Source of the DNA: Ascaris suum
Lineage: Eukaryota > Nematoda > Chromadorea > Rhabditida > Ascarididae
Length of the DNA: 64,000 nucleotides
Direction: 5' to 3'
Assembly: GCA_013433145.1 (NCBI GenBank)
Contig: CM024191.1
Span: 3,364,501-3,428,500 of the forward strand
Part shown: positions 1-24,847 of the stretch, in pieces
How the letters are laid out: each line of letters opens with the position of its first letter
Numbering within the stretch: the stretch's first letter is position 1
Position numbers and translations under genes: made by a program
The notes under the pieces: model-generated
Databases searched by the model: none
Seen by the model: the letters and a program-made list of their open reading frames with translations, nothing else
Told to the model about the DNA's origin: nothing

Positions 1-602
1 AGCGGAAATTTATGGTTTGTTAATGAGGACCCCACCTTTCTTACGTTGAACTGACGAACTGTGAGAAGCTGAAGAATTGAACATCGTTTAGAAACGTCGA
101 CATCAGCTTTGGTGAAAGTCGTCGATTATGTGTACATGTATAATTATGTACATTTACTGTGGTTACACTTATGTTTGTATATATGTTTGTTGTTTAGTTA
201 AAACTTCAAATTGCTTGTATTCAAGTATAATTGCGAGCAAATAAGCGAAATCGTGTTTCGAAACTGCCAATCGAAACATCCCAGTCAACCTCTTACACAG
301 GTTTGCAAGTTCTCAGTCAAACCCCTTCTCTCCTCCATAGCGTTTGAGTTTTTTCAGGTGAGGACGTTCTTCATGGTATGGCATGAGATTCGTGTTCATT
401 TTAGTGCACTTTTAGGTGATGTCAGTGATGGTGATTTTAATACTGATGAAGTGGTTCGTCAATGAAGCATGTTCAGCTTTCATGGCCAAATCATCACTTC
501 TTTTGTCATAAACCGGGGTGTTAATATATTTTGCTCACTTAAAATAATCGGGTTAAAAAGCGACACAGAATTCAAATTGCCGAATAAAGAGCAATTTTGC
601 AG
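1..602. other. Probable intron of the first half-transporter gene
   Basis: No exon was recognised here. The paralogue downstream has an exon coding for two transmembrane segments at the matching place (14076-14202), and nothing of that kind is visible in this stretch. The open frame at 211-465 has no hydrophobic pattern or family resemblance. The stretch ends in an acceptor (AATTTTGCAG) that opens the first recognisable exon at 603. The upstream exons, coding for the N-terminal and most membrane segments, must lie before the window. Confidence 0.55.
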
Positions 603-3600
603 AAACTCTCAGAGCGAACGCAATCGACAGTCGCAGGTGCGAACGAGATCGCCGATGAAGTGATGAGTACAATGCGTACGGTGCGGTCGTTCGCATGTGA
701 GTCGAGAGAGTCGGATCGCTTCGAGAAAAGCCTCGATGATGTGGTTCAGATAAGCAAAAAGAAGAGCATTTCGTTTATCGGCTTTACGTGGGTCAATGCA
801 GGATGCGACCGCATAATTGAAGTTGCTGTACTCTGCTATGGTGGCCATCTTGTTCTTTCCGGTATGTCACTCCATATTCTTTATACAACTTCATACACTG
901 TATGCTTTTTGTTATCAGTTTTGATTTCCTCCTTCTTACTTTTTTGAGGCGGCTGCTCAGCTTCAACTATATTTGGATCTTGACCACATCAAGTACTGCA
1001 GTGGTGGATACGACCTATTTTAGTGTCATCAGTTTCCTTTGAACGACGAAAAACTGACCTGGTGGACGTTTATTGTGAGAAGAGCAGTTCCTTATCATGC
1101 TTGTTTTGTTATCAATTCGTTAGCGCAGGTGAATCATTTATAGCCTTGCCATGTAATGTTTGCTGGTAATTTTACCGAGTGCTTTTAGGGAAAATGACGC
1201 CCGATAATCTGATCGCCTTTCTTCTCTATCAAATGCAGCTTGGGGAAAATCTTTACGTAGGTTGTATTTTCATCTTTACCTTATTCTTTGCTTGCGTTTT
1301 GTTGATAGTAACGACTTCAGGAATTTCTAGATCTGAATGGTTTTATGGTTTTTTGCGTTGCAAAATGGCCAAGAAGTTTGAAATAAGAGGGCTTTGATTT
1401 CTTCAAAGCGCAACTTTTGATTTCGCATCAAATAGTGAAAAGTTTTGTGACCTCTGCTAGGCTCGTTGGAGCTAATTTATTAGATTGGTGCCCTCTCAGA
1501 GAGACTCGCTCTAAGGCTAAGGTATAACGCAGAATCTGAATGCCTTTAAAGTAGAGCATTAGCCGGTTGCTAGGGTCAACCTTTCATGAATTCCGTTTTT
1601 CAACTCTTCACAGCTGTCCGGTGAGCAGCATCGAGTCCATAGTGATCGTAGTGGGCAACGGATTTCGCGATTGAATGTATCAAGACCCGAGCATTGGGTT
1701 GTAACACTTGTTTTGCGGCATTGTTAGGCTTCGGAATGGCACCCGTTGGAGGCATCGCTGGAAAGCTTTTCTTAGGGTGATGGAGACCACTGATCAGTGG
1801 CAGTTCCATACTACTGATCCTTTTTTGCTATCACTGTGTGTACTGCCTTCCACTTATGTACTTACTTTAATCGACAAAGCATTCATTACGAATAAATGTC
1901 TCTTCATATCACTACTCCGTTGAGCTGAAGTTATAAGGTAGTGTGAAGGTTAGGGCTAGGCTCGTTTCCTGCCCATCGGATACTGACAAGTCGATTCGTC
2001 GTTATTCCACTCAAGAGGATAGTTCCGATTTGCTCAACCACCCTCATCCCGATGAGACCACTGGTTGGAATGACTCGGTAGGACGAAGCCAAAGAGTTTG
2101 CTGGGAGCCCTCTTAAAACCGACCGCGCGCTAAGCAATGCTAAACCATGAAAGTTCTTGTTCCACCTGTGTGCTGCTTAAATGTTCTTAAAGATAGTGGT
2201 CGACTGCAAACCCTCGCTTTGTTCTTTTCGACCTCTGCCATATAATAAATGTTGTATTCTGGAGTCTGTAATCAGCTGTTCCGTTTTCATTAGGGAATTG
2301 CAGACGAAGGTTCCGGATTGCTTGTGCTCGCATTTGCTTTGAGCTGCTAGCAAGTTGTAATTGAGGTTCGCATGTTTTAATCAGTATTACGTCGTTGTTA
2401 TTTTGAAAGTTTTGCGAAGAAAGAAGCAAGTTTTTATCTTCTACGCCCCATTGAGAGAACATGCCGTTCAAGTAGAATCAAACTTCGAACGTTTTCCATC
2501 CTTGAATCCTCTTTCAGTATGCACCTGACATCTAATATGTATGATACATGCTTCGCATATAAATATTGATTTCTTTTTACTCCTTCCGCTTACTTTCTTT
2601 GTCTTCTCTCGTCTGGCACTTCTAAATGCTCTGGCAAGTACTATTTCAAGAGAGTGGGTGCTATAGCATTCGTTGTTTAGTATCTGGGTACAGTATTCGC
2701 TGGTTTGATGGAAAGCGTGGGTGCGTCTCGAAAAGTCTTCGAGTATATGCTGCGTAAGCCGACGGTCACCAACACAGGAGCGATGCGCCTTCCTGTGAAG
2801 GGTCTGATACGCTTTGAAGGAGTTTCGTTCGCTTATCCATCAAGACCGAAAAATTTTGTCCTTAAGGTAGGTACGGTTCAGTAAATATTTAATGAACTGG
2901 GCGCTTGTGCAGCCACCAACATACCGTTTAGGTAAATCTTGTACAGTTGATGGTCAGTGCAGAACTTTGTGCCGAAGATTTGTTCAGCTGATCGGGTGTG
3001 GAATATTTCGGGCAACAATGAATCATCAAACAATTCGGCGAGTTGTGGCCTATAGTAATGTTGAACTTTTTGCAGAAGTTGTCCATCTAATCAGTCGCAA
3101 TTCGTATCTGCTTGCATCCGAAGCAGCAAAAGGCCGGACACCCGTTTTTCATAGAGAACTTTGTCGGACCATCATATCTTTAGAAGAGAGCAAGTTGTCG
3201 TTCTGTTGTAGGTATCTCAGCGCTTCGTTGAAGAACTGCTGTCCTGGGCACACGATTTGCGCTTACGATTAAGGAGAAGCACAAACCATGCAATGATATT
3301 TTGAACTTGTTTATGTTTAATTGCTAGGTGTAGATCTCCTCGTTACGTGAATAGTTTTTCTTTGGTAATTTAAACGTTTGACGAATCGAACTTTGTCTTG
3401 TGGGCGATCATAAATGCTTGCACGAGATACGCATGAAGCGCGTTCGACGGCGTATTGTTGGCGAGCTTTAAAAAACTGTCGGCCGTATTGGATAGTGCAG
3501 GGTGGGCGATTTTTTGTTGTTTTAAATAGGGATTAAGTGACTGAAAATGAGCCATATTGAACGCAGTAAGGTAAGTGATAGGACAACGAGTATGCAGTCG

Positions 3601-6588
3601 GATCGAAATCGATCTTTGACCAACGAGCATTTTGGCGATTTGGATCCCATTTGCATACAACGTTCTCGTTGAACGTTTTCCTGAGTCATATCATATTCTT
3701 CGTTTGGTTTAAAGTATATTTTGATTTATTCACAATACTACGTTAATATAAATTTGTTTGCAAGCGTTTGAAGGATTAGCTGATTAAGGAAAAACTCGGA
3801 TCGTTAGATGCGCTGAGTAATTTAATTTTGCTGATTGTACGTATTTAGGCAATGAGTTTTACAATTTATCCTGGCGAGACGGTTGCATTGGTGGGACCAA
3901 GCGGTGGTGGTAAATCGTCGATTGTGGCACTGATCGAGCATTTTTATAACCCGAACTCTGGCAATGTTTTCATTGACGGGATGCCGGTTAGCAGCTATGA
4001 CCACGAGTTTATACATCAGAAGGTAACGTTAATTTTTAGATTTCCGTTCGACACTTTTTTTCTTGCAATTCTCCGCCTTATTCAGAACCGCAAAAAAACA
4101 TTTTGGAAGTCTTTTTTGCCCACATTTCAGGGTTTTTAAAGTCGAATTTCTCTCTACCGGTTTAAACGAAGTTGGCGGGTAAATAACCTGACCTGCTTTG
4201 GGTCGTGGACCCTGATCCACTCACTCTATGAAATAACAGGTTTTTCATTTGGTGCTTTAGGATTTCGAGTTCTGTTGAGAAAAAATTTTAACAAGTCATA
4301 TGCAGTTCGACAAGTCCAAGTGAAGTTCATCGGCTGAAGTAATAGTAATAATGAGGCCCAGATGACGGAGGGATGGAGAACAGGTATTGGTACCTGCGGC
4401 TTGGAGGTCCATGTAGTCTGACGTTTGCGCTCTTAAAATTGCGTGGCAGACATTTGCGCCACAAGTAATTATGCGGTGGCTTTCAATGAGCGTTTTGCTT
4501 CCTCGTTTTCCTGTGCATCCCGCTGCATATTACGCAGAAAATTCCACATGCTTATTTTCTTTCATTTTGGAAATCATCGCTCGCCCTCTCCCTGTTTCGC
4601 ATAGTCCGTGCTATCTATTTCCCGCATTGAGACTTAAGAACTAATTTGGGTCTTGGGCATAGTTCCCGATGCAGAATCACGTCTATCGAAATTGTCATCG
4701 GCAGAGGCAGGCGCTCAAGTGGATTTTAAGCGCATGGTAATGCAGTTGTTTTGCTATAGGAGAAGTGATGTGCCTAGTTGTTCATGGTTTGTAGCGTTTC
4801 CAGGAATTTCTCTTGAAGGTGAGTGCAGGTTTGCACTATTTTGTTTGTTTCTTTACTCGCTGCTTCTCAAAAGTGTAAATGCGCAGTGATCGGTTACCTA
4901 TTTTAGATCGCACTCGTTGCACAAGAGCCGGTCCTATATGATGGTAGTGTGCGCTATAATATACTATATGGCATGGATAATGGCGACGAGGGAGCGATGA
5001 TTAGAGCAGCTAAGATGGCCAATGTGCATGATTTTGTGATGGAGACCGAGAATCAGTACGATACTAACTGTGGCGAGAAGGGCGTACAGATGTCAGGTTA
5101 GTCTTATATTTCAACCTCGCCCCAAAAGGTACTGAAGTTGAGGCTGCTTGATAACAAGCTTTCACGAATTTTACCTCATAAATCATAAATTGTTTTTGGA
5201 AATGGGAGGGCCCTTCAGTTCGTGAAGAGAAGATTCGGTGAATAAGCTCACGCAACTTTTTTCACCTCCAAGATTCTGGTCATTTTGTTCCCAGTCAGAT
5301 GGCGATTATTTTTCTCTCGTCCTCCCCCTCCTCCCTCCTCTCCTCTCTTGAATGCTTTCGGTGTTGGGAGGTATAACCGGTTTGATGTAAATTTAGTTAA
5401 AAGAAAAAAGTGGGTAAGATTTTTGTTGCGATATGTGCAATAGTCGACTGCTAAATCAGACCATTAGTGAGTGGAAAATTCCTAGGATTTTTATAACTTT
5501 TGAATTATTGGCATATATTTTTTGTTCATAGCAATTCGTTCTCAGGGAGTGTTTCATGGATAGCCCATTTCGTCCATCCGAAAATCTAGCACAAGGATCT
5601 GTTCAATTTTTTTCACTTAGCACGGGCATTGCGAGTATTGTTTGCTAAAGCATGTTACTAGCAGCCAAGCTAACTTTCGTGGTGATCCTATATAAAGGAC
5701 AACGCTTTATCGTTTTACACAAGCCAACGTTCTGGCGCTTGTGTATGTATGAGTTCAGGTTTTTTTGCTCTGACTGAATAAGTTCAGGAGGGCAAAAGCA
5801 GCGAATAGCAATAGCACGTGCTCTAGTGCGCGATCCAGCGGTACTGATTTTGGATGAGGCAACATCAGCGTTGGATGCAGAAAGCGAGCGTATTGTTCAA
5901 GAGGCGATCACTGCGTGCTCGAGGAAGAGAACGATCATCGTCATTGCTCATAGATTGAGCACTGTTGAAAAGGCTGATCGCATTTTTGTTGTTAACAAGG
6001 GAGAAATCGTGCAGGTGAGCATCCGTCTTGTTTCACATGGTGAGTGAGAAATGGTGATGGTACAAATTCGAAGCCCTTTGTTTGTTTATTCTTTTTTTCT
6101 TTTTTAAATGAAAACCTGATGCATCAGTCATCTTGAGGCATCAATTTGCAATACAGTTATTCATAAAGCAGCTTCGTGCTGAATGGATTGGTAAATAGTA
6201 TGTCGTATGCACTGATTACTTCCGGCACAGGGGTTCCCCTGGCACTCACGAACAACTGTATTCCCTCCAGCAAAAGAACTTTTCTCGCGAGTTCTGCTTT
6301 TCGCCTTCCTCTCCCACCCTCAACCCTCACCCCCCTCCCCCCTCCCCCCCACCTCTCGACTAGATCTGTATAGATTGGCGTATTTAACATTTACCATTCC
6401 TGCTTTATAAGGCTGATCTGAAGTATTTAGGATGAAATGTTGTGTGGCGTTGTGCACCGTTTATCCGTTCATCGTTGAGGGATTTTTGCTTGCAGCAAGG
6501 AAGACACGGGCAGCTACTGCAAGAAGATGGTCTATATCGAACGCTGGTCCAGAGACAGCTGCTGGCCCACAACGAGAGTGATGCTTGA
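603..6588 (+). CDS. Half ABC transporter, TAP-like HAF-9/HAF-4 type, 3' part
   Basis: Partial gene; the 5' end is outside the window. Exons: 603-861, 1189-1256, 2681-2866, 3849-4022, 4907-5096, 5788-6014, 6496-6588 (stop TGA). All phases agree and give 398 residues. The first exons code for the end of the membrane domain ([38 protein letters not shown]). The ATPase domain has Walker A (GPSGGGKSS), Q-loop (VAQEPVLY), signature (MSGGQKQR, split by an intron), Walker B with catalytic Glu ([12 protein letters not shown]) and the switch His ([14 protein letters not shown]). It ends soon after LVQRQLL, so it lacks the Ser-rich tail of the neighbour. Known for the family: C. elegans HAF-4 and HAF-9 are TAPL-like half transporters of lysosome-related gut granules. 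The HAF-9 assignment is an inference from the short tail and from the HAF-4-like neighbour; it could be another HAF paralogue. Confidence 0.9.
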
Positions 6589-7104
6589 ACGATTGGGGCG
6601 TTTGGATATCCGATTATACCATCAATATACTATCTCGCTGCGATTCATTTGTTTTTTTGTGTTTTTTTTTTTTTTGTTTTTTTTTTTTTTTTGCTGGAGA
6701 GGTAGGTATGGATCGATTTGCCGGTCATTTGATCATTATCGGTATTCTGCTGAGTTCCTTTTGCGATTAATTTTGATAGGGAAATATTATTAGTGTATAA
6801 AAGGCATTATTAGTACATGTGAATAACTCCTTCGCCACTGCACAGGTTCTGAAATTTTGAAAAAATGAGCCACAGGAACTTTGAATTTCCTGCTAAAAGT
6901 TAAATGAAAATATAAAGTTTTCGACTGCAAAGGTCAATATTTACGGGTCACTAGAATAAGACTGTTTAGGTCGATTTTAACGTCGGAATTTCTCTTTCAC
7001 TGTATAAATGGCGGTCTGTAGCAGCTTATAAATCGTTGAGTTTTGCTCATAAAAGTTGAGCCATAAAGTTACAGAGAATTTGGAGGGGATAAACTCACAT
7101 ATGA

Positions 7105-7165
<61 letters not shown>

Positions 7166-9698
7166 TATATATATAATATATATATTTTACATATGTTTTA
7201 TATTAGTACATGTATATTTTTATATATGTAAAATATATATAAATTAGATTAGTATTTATTAAAATATATATTATATATATATATAACACTATGCAGTGGT
7301 GAAACAAGTGTATGTTGTTAGTAGTTATCCGAATAGGGAAACAGTGATGGCAAGTATAATGGTGAATTTCCATAAAATGAGACAGTTGGAGTCGCTATTT
7401 TGCAAATTTTTGCTGATGCAAATTACGGGATAACTGCTATAAATCTGTAGTACCGCATGCTTTATTCTCCATTTTGACGCTCATTTATTGATGTGTTCTC
7501 ATCTGAAAGTTTGAAAATTTCCGGCATAAAATTGCAAATTTTTAATTTCTACACATTCTGACATTGCTAGATGCGGTCGGCCTTAGTGAGCATGACGGGC
7601 TGGCGTCAGTGGCAGCGCATACTCAAAGCCTTAATTTTGGCATATACTACTGATAGACGAGTAATAGTAAATGTTGAGCTTCATATGTTTTTTTTTTCAT
7701 TTAGAAGCGAGGTAATGAATGGAGTGATCGAATAATTCTTGGCGATATTCTGCAAGAATATTTCGCTTTTATATGCAATTTATACGTTTCATAAAATATG
7801 ATATATGTTTGGCAAATACAGGTTCGTTTTGGTTGATTGCGATGTTGTTGCTGACAAAATGTGTCAGTCTGTTCATCGGGTATGAAAACTCATTTTTGAA
7901 GTTCTCGTCGGTATTTGAGGTATATGCGGTGTACTTATTATTGCACAATCCATTTTGTACAAAAATAAGGTTTTTGCGAGTCTGTTTGTGAGGCATATTA
8001 CCGGTAGGTATAAGGTACGAGTTGTGAAGCGCTTTTTTTTTCAATTGTTTGTTAGTTATCGTTTATGGTTGGTGAATGTAGTTGTTGGAATAATCTGAGA
8101 TGAATAATTGATCGAAGGTGAATCAATATTAAGAAAGCATTTCCTTCCATATTATTATTCTTTTTTTTTGTTTGTATTTGTTATAAGGATTCCGACATCA
8201 TAAATCGTTTTCGATCTCATGTAAACGCATTTTCAAAGTGTTTCGTTTTATTTGGACATGAGCAAGTTCATAAAATGCCAAAGCGTTGGTTACTAGAAAA
8301 GTGTATGTGTTGATAAGGCAATAAATTTCGGTGAGAATGTGGGATTTCAAAAAAAAAAAGAAAATCAGGGAATTGTGAATCGCTTGAAAAAAAAGGATTC
8401 ATTCCGGATGATTCCTGAGTGAGTACAGGCTGAAAGTTTGGGCGAAAAGCGCTTGTTGAAGTGGGAAATGTTTGCGAAATGATCTTTTTTTTTTATCTCA
8501 GATGAGTTTTTCTTTGTTGTTTGAAAGAAGAAATTCAATTTCGCTTCTTTTAGTTTTTTTTTTTAATTTTTGTAATTGATTCGTTCTGTAAGTTTATTTA
8601 TTCTTCAGTATGGCATGCATGAAGTTGCTTCACTTTCCTTGCGTTGTGTAAATTGTTTCGTATCGATTTCGTTAGCCGCTTTTTTTCTACTTTATTGGGG
8701 CGATTTTTTTTCCGTCTCGGTAAAATATGAAGGAGACAATAGTCCATGCGAAGTTCACCACTGTCGTTCCTATCTATAGCGCTTGATTTGATAAATGTAG
8801 CAGCCGTCACATGCTAGACGAAACCGATGCCAAAAAAACTTCGCAGTCGGAATAGTGCAAGTGCGAGCATAGAGCAACTACTGCTGTTTTGTACGATCTA
8901 TGAGCGGAAGAAGACTACAGTTCAGGTGCAGCCTCTGTAATGAAGGGAGGAGGGACGGCAAGGCATGGTTTTTTAACCTTCCTCGGGTACTTCTTAATTT
9001 TCACTGGTTCGACATGTTTGGCTGTTGTGAACGACGGCGAGCCTTTCACAGTTGTTCTCAATCTAACTTTCATACGGAGAGGATCAAATGCATTTTCCAA
9101 AAACACAATAAAAACTACCAACATATTTAAGCTTATGAGGCATCTGCTTTATTAATTTTTTGTACTGCCGACGAAACAAACTTTATGATGCCCAGGGTGT
9201 TGCTGTGATAGTCGATAGAGATGAGCAATATTGCAGCTCGAAGGGTCTTCGCCTCCTTAAGGGTGGGAGTTTCTAAGTGACGAGGAAAGGGAAGGTTCGA
9301 GGTGCGCGCTAAACCAAGTTTGACAAAAGTTTAGGGGTAAAAAAGCCAGCGCAAGGCTAAGCATTCTTGCATTGTTTTTCAAGCATTTTCATTAGCTGAC
9401 AGTTGCTAGAGAGATGGTAGACAGGAATGCAAAGGAAGACTTGTCGTGCCAACCGACTGGCATGTAAAAGCAAAGGCGGGGAGTGCGCTTGCAAAAACAG
9501 AAGATGACGACAATATAAGCTGAGAAAGTTTATTTGCGTGGAAGTCATGTTTTTTTGGTACCGTTGAAGCGCACACCTGCACAGCCATAATGGGTGCTCT
9601 TGATAGCTTACGTTATCATGTGCTGAAAGAACGGATTGTGCACAATCATCAAAAAATAACACTGAAGAGTGCTTGTGTAGTGTAAGATTGAACAGGTA
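6589..9698. other. Spacer between the two half-transporter genes
   Basis: AT-rich DNA separating the stop of the first transporter from the ATG of the second. It holds poly-T runs at 6654-6692 and an (AT)n tract at 7112-7186. No exon with family resemblance was found on either strand; the short open frames lack domains or good splice contexts. Promoter and trans-splicing signals for the second gene should lie in the last kilobase, but no specific motif was recognised. Confidence 0.6.
7112..7186. repeat. (AT)n tract, interrupted
   Basis: Mostly alternating TA dinucleotides with AA interruptions near 7158 and 7175. It continues into other TA-rich sequence up to about 7285. It lies between the two half-transporter genes. 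Confidence 0.9.
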
Positions 9699-20813
<11,115 letters not shown>

Positions 20814-21092
20814 TAAGCACTCGGCTGCGGTCCTGTTCTTTGATGGTTATTCTGGATACTGTGACGCCATCTGTTCTCTGACTCTCGGCGATTCTAATTT
20901 GCAACGTTGCAACTGCTTCAACCGTGAACAGGCGCTTTAAAAATTGCATGCACTTTTCTCACAGTATCAGGTGAAAAAAAAGTTTCAAACTTCGTTGTTT
21001 TCAATGGTTGAGAGCTCAACATCGTCGTAATTTCCTACTAAACGAAGGCGACTAGTAAGTTTCTTCTGAAAAAAAGCCTGTTTTTGGTATTA

Positions 21093-21656
21093 GCGATACG
21101 CAACTAAGTTTGTTCTATCACTTTCGACTGCATAGAAATGAAATCCACGCATTTTGTTGAGGAAAACAACAATCAGCATATGATTTGGCATCTCATTGCC
21201 GCCACGATTTTTCCGTTTAATCCATAAACATGGAAGTGCTTGAAACTCTAAAGGTTGGAAAAACCAACAATATTCAAGAAGGAAAAAGTATGGCATCGAT
21301 TTGTTCATGGAGATATTCCAAGTGAGGTTTTTATCCACCTTCGCTGGAAAATTTAAGTGCAGCTTTAAATTAGTTTCATACTTCTTCAAAATAATTGAAA
21401 ATCTGTTATTGTATGTGGTAACATGCTTAGAGCAAAGACGAATCTTGCAAATGAAATTTTCCATTTTATTATTATTATTTTTTAAATCTTTTGTCTTGTT
21501 TGTCATAGTGCAGCTATCAATAAATGAATACGCGTAACACAAGTCGCATGGTGGAGGTACGTTGGGCAATGGACCACGATGCTGCACTCAAAGCTTCGTA
21601 GAAGGACGCACTCTCATATGGATTGCGAGCGTTAGAGGAATGTGTGTTATTTGTCG
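21093..21656 (-). CDS. Candidate two-exon small protein, unrecognised
   Basis: Weak candidate. On the minus strand an ATG at 21654-21656 opens a 43-codon frame (begins MATNNTHSSNARNPYE; ends near STMRLVLR) to a possible donor (CGC|GTATTC, exon about 21528-21656). A phase-compatible piece at 21093-21245 (begins FQALPCLWIKRK; stop TAA) would complete a protein of about 95 aa. The join phase is 0 on both sides, but the acceptor (TTTAGAG) is poor. The frame has more balanced codons than the flanks. No family was recognised, and the first exon could equally belong to something longer. It lies downstream of NSA2 on the same strand. Confidence 0.2.
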
Positions 21657-24056
21657 CCATGCAGCCGAGAAGACTGCCGCAAATTCTCGATTAGAGTGAG
21701 CAACTCACGAACGCGATCCATCGTTTCATGCAACACAGTATGCAAACTTTTTCGGCATCACACATTCTTCGCGAAAATTGTTGCACTTTTCAACGTAAAA
21801 CGCGCACGTTTCTTACATTTACAGTTTTGAAACATCCTAAAGTTAAGTGCACTGCACAAAACAACGAGGAGGTGCGGACGACAGCTACACAGTCGGAAAA
21901 AGGACCAGAACCCCTTCACTGACTCAAATTACCGTGAAAAGTCGAATAGTGAAATTTAGTAACTGTTGACAAAAAAAACAAACTAATGTGTTGTTGTTTT
22001 GTGTTTCGTGTTGGACGATTCCTGGTGCCATATGTTTCCGATTTGTGCCACCATCATGAAGCCATGTCTCTTCGACAAGATGGCCAGTAAGTGAAAACAG
22101 CCACTGGAAATATCACCCACTCGTTGCTTGCCTTGGTACCAAGAATGACCAACCAACAGTTGACTCGCATCATTCGCTAATAAAATGCGATGTATAAATT
22201 AACCCAAATGCCTAGGACTTTTTTCTTCTTTGAAGAAAGCGAGCAAAACGAAACCTAAATCCCATTAATGCTCGCTGATCCCTGCAGCGCGGTCATATAA
22301 AATAAAATAACTCCACATTTTTGCCCAACCATATGACAGCAGGAACCTGCAAGAGTGACCATTGGAGGAGTCGAGGAGTTGTTTCGCTCGTTTGGCAAAT
22401 AATTCACTAAAAAATGGAAAAATGTGGAAGAAACGCTGAAACGAAATGCAGAAATGGAGCATGAAAATTAGCATTTTGTAAAACAAAAACTTGCATTCAT
22501 GCAAATTGTTTCATCGGCTGGTACCAATAACACCTGAGAAGTTGACAGGGATTATCTTGTGATGCGGCCGAAGATCGTTTTACTGATCACCGTCGAACGA
22601 TTTTCTATGATAGTTTGGGACTTTCTCGTAAGGCTTCTTTGACTTTATTTCACAAATTTACTTATTTAAGGTACCTTTCGTTGATTTTACCAATTACGTT
22701 TCTGAAAGCTTCACATGCAGAGGCAGTGATAAATGTTCTAGAGTGGATTTCTTCGATCGATTTTTTGTATTGCCGGGGATGGTGTTATAACACCTTTTCC
22801 CCTCCATCATCTTCATCCCGGATAGCCCTCATCCCGGACATCCCCCCCCCCCCCCAACTGCCTGAGGATGGAGCTGCCCGAGACTGACACTCATCCGCGA
22901 TTGTAACTAGCCAAAAATTGTGGTGTAACCGAGATTGAAGTGGATCGGCGGTTGAGGCCGATTTATGCGTTTATGGTGTTTGTCCAGGCAATTGGGTTAG
23001 TTATAATATAAAAGCGTTGTTCCATTTTTCTATGGTAAGTTGTAAAATTGCTCAATGGCATAAACTGTCCTCGTTCGTGATGCTTCTTTCGTCACTACAT
23101 AATGCTATAATGGCAATACGAGGAGTAGAATTGATCATGCAATCGGCGAGATGTCATCGAAGCATCGAAGCATCGGTGAGATAATTCGTCTCGTCGAAGC
23201 AGTCGCCGAAAAACTTCACTTCGAAGTAAACTGCACCTCCGACGAAAGAGACTCATCGGAAGCCCTGCAGCAACCAAAACAATGCAGAAAAAACAGCAAC
23301 TGTGATTTATTAAGTGCTTTCAAAGTTGCAACTGTTCTCACTTTCCACTTCTAACGTTAAACACTTTCCCTGCCCCTTCATCTAACTCTCAGTATAACTC
23401 ATCACCACCGTTCAATTCTCCACCAAATCGGCTTGAATTCAAGATTGAACAGTGTGATTCCAATTCGCTAGGAGTTTTTGTAAAATTAGAATATTTCGAA
23501 GAATTTCCAATGTGGCTCTATATGACGATCTTCTCTAACTTTTGATTTCCTTCAGTAAATGGGACGAAACTAGTGTTAGGTACGCTCAATGAAATGCCTC
23601 ATACATCATTAGTTATGAAATGTAGTGGATGGAGAAGAAATTTAACAGCACACTATGCCTCACACTTATGATGTCACACCTTCACACATAATACTTTTGG
23701 CGTTTTTTGATTCGCGTCATATGCGCATGACACCCCGTCTGACAGTTTCGCTTCGTTATGCATGCTAGTTACTCCTGTCAACGTATTGCTTTCACCTGCC
23801 GTGTTATTTCTGTGTCACCAAGCAATGCGAGGTTAAAGGTGACGACCATCAGTTTGTGGCCTTTCACATTACAATTTCTTGAAAAAAGTCCACCTTACAA
23901 TTAGTCACAAACTGCACTCATCAACGTTCGGCTGGTTTATGTGTAACGCCGCTGAGAAACGAAAGAAACGTTATTTTACAATGACATAGCGTCGATGCAT
24001 GTAAATGTGTAATTTTTGATGGACTAAGCGAGTGGTTAGATGAGATATCGAGGAAT

Positions 24057-24129
24057 TTGTTTGAGAGGGAAAAAAAAAAAATTTGTTTGAGAGGGACATT
24101 ACTTCTCTACACCTAGTAGAGAAGTAATG
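24057..24129. repeat. Direct repeat followed by perfect 13-bp hairpin
   Basis: The 14-mer TTGTTTGAGAGGGA occurs at 24057-24070 and again at 24083-24096, with an A-run between. Directly after it, CATTACTTCTCTA (24097-24109) is inverted perfectly at 24117-24129 around a 7-base loop. The function is unknown; the structure could be a fragment of an inverted-repeat mobile element. Confidence 0.7.
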
Positions 24130-24658
24130 CTGCGACTACTGAAAGCTACACGGTGAACATACCATTGATCTTGGCCGTTTCGTATCTGCCGACTTCAGAC
24201 TTATTGATTTAAACTTACGACATATCTGCCTGTTCTATTAAGCATTGCCTACTCCCATTATAACTTAATAACTCGAAATGTTTGTAGACAAAAATCGGTG
24301 AAAATCTTCTCTTCAAGTGGTGCTTGTGGTTGTTCCAGTAGCTTAAAGAAGGATGATATGCATCTCTAAGTCTCGAGCATTGCTAGAAGCACAATCTCAA
24401 ACAAGAAAAAACCCACATTTTTAGCTGCTCCGGCAGTATTTTCTAGGGTCTAGATCGTAAAACTGGGCCTCGTGACTGACTTGGCGACACCTTCTCGTAC
24501 ATGATGGAGACATGAAGAAATATTTATGCACCGACTTGACGGCGCTAAATTCGAGGCTGATTTTGTCTCCGCCCTTTAGATATGCATTTTGGTCTAGCAG
24601 CTTGACCAGTGTGTTTTACGTTTTTCATTGTGTTAGTCCATTATTGGCCTTTAAGCTG

Positions 24659-24801
<143 letters not shown>

Positions 24802-24827
24802 AAAGCGTGAAAATTTTCAAAAAACAC

Positions 24828-24833
24828 TTTATT
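24828..24833 (-). terminator. Poly(A) signal AATAAA of NSA2
   Basis: On the minus strand the canonical AATAAA lies 14 bases after the NSA2 stop codon (24848-24850), so the 3' UTR appears to be only a few tens of bases. Confidence 0.65.
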
Positions 24834-24847
24834 CGGCACTCAAAAAA

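Noticed and set aside
21090..21587. 165-codon minus-strand frame taken as a single gene
   Set aside because: The middle is Asn/Lys-rich as expected from random AT-rich DNA; only the last 50 codons look coding, so they are kept only as part of a weak two-exon candidate.
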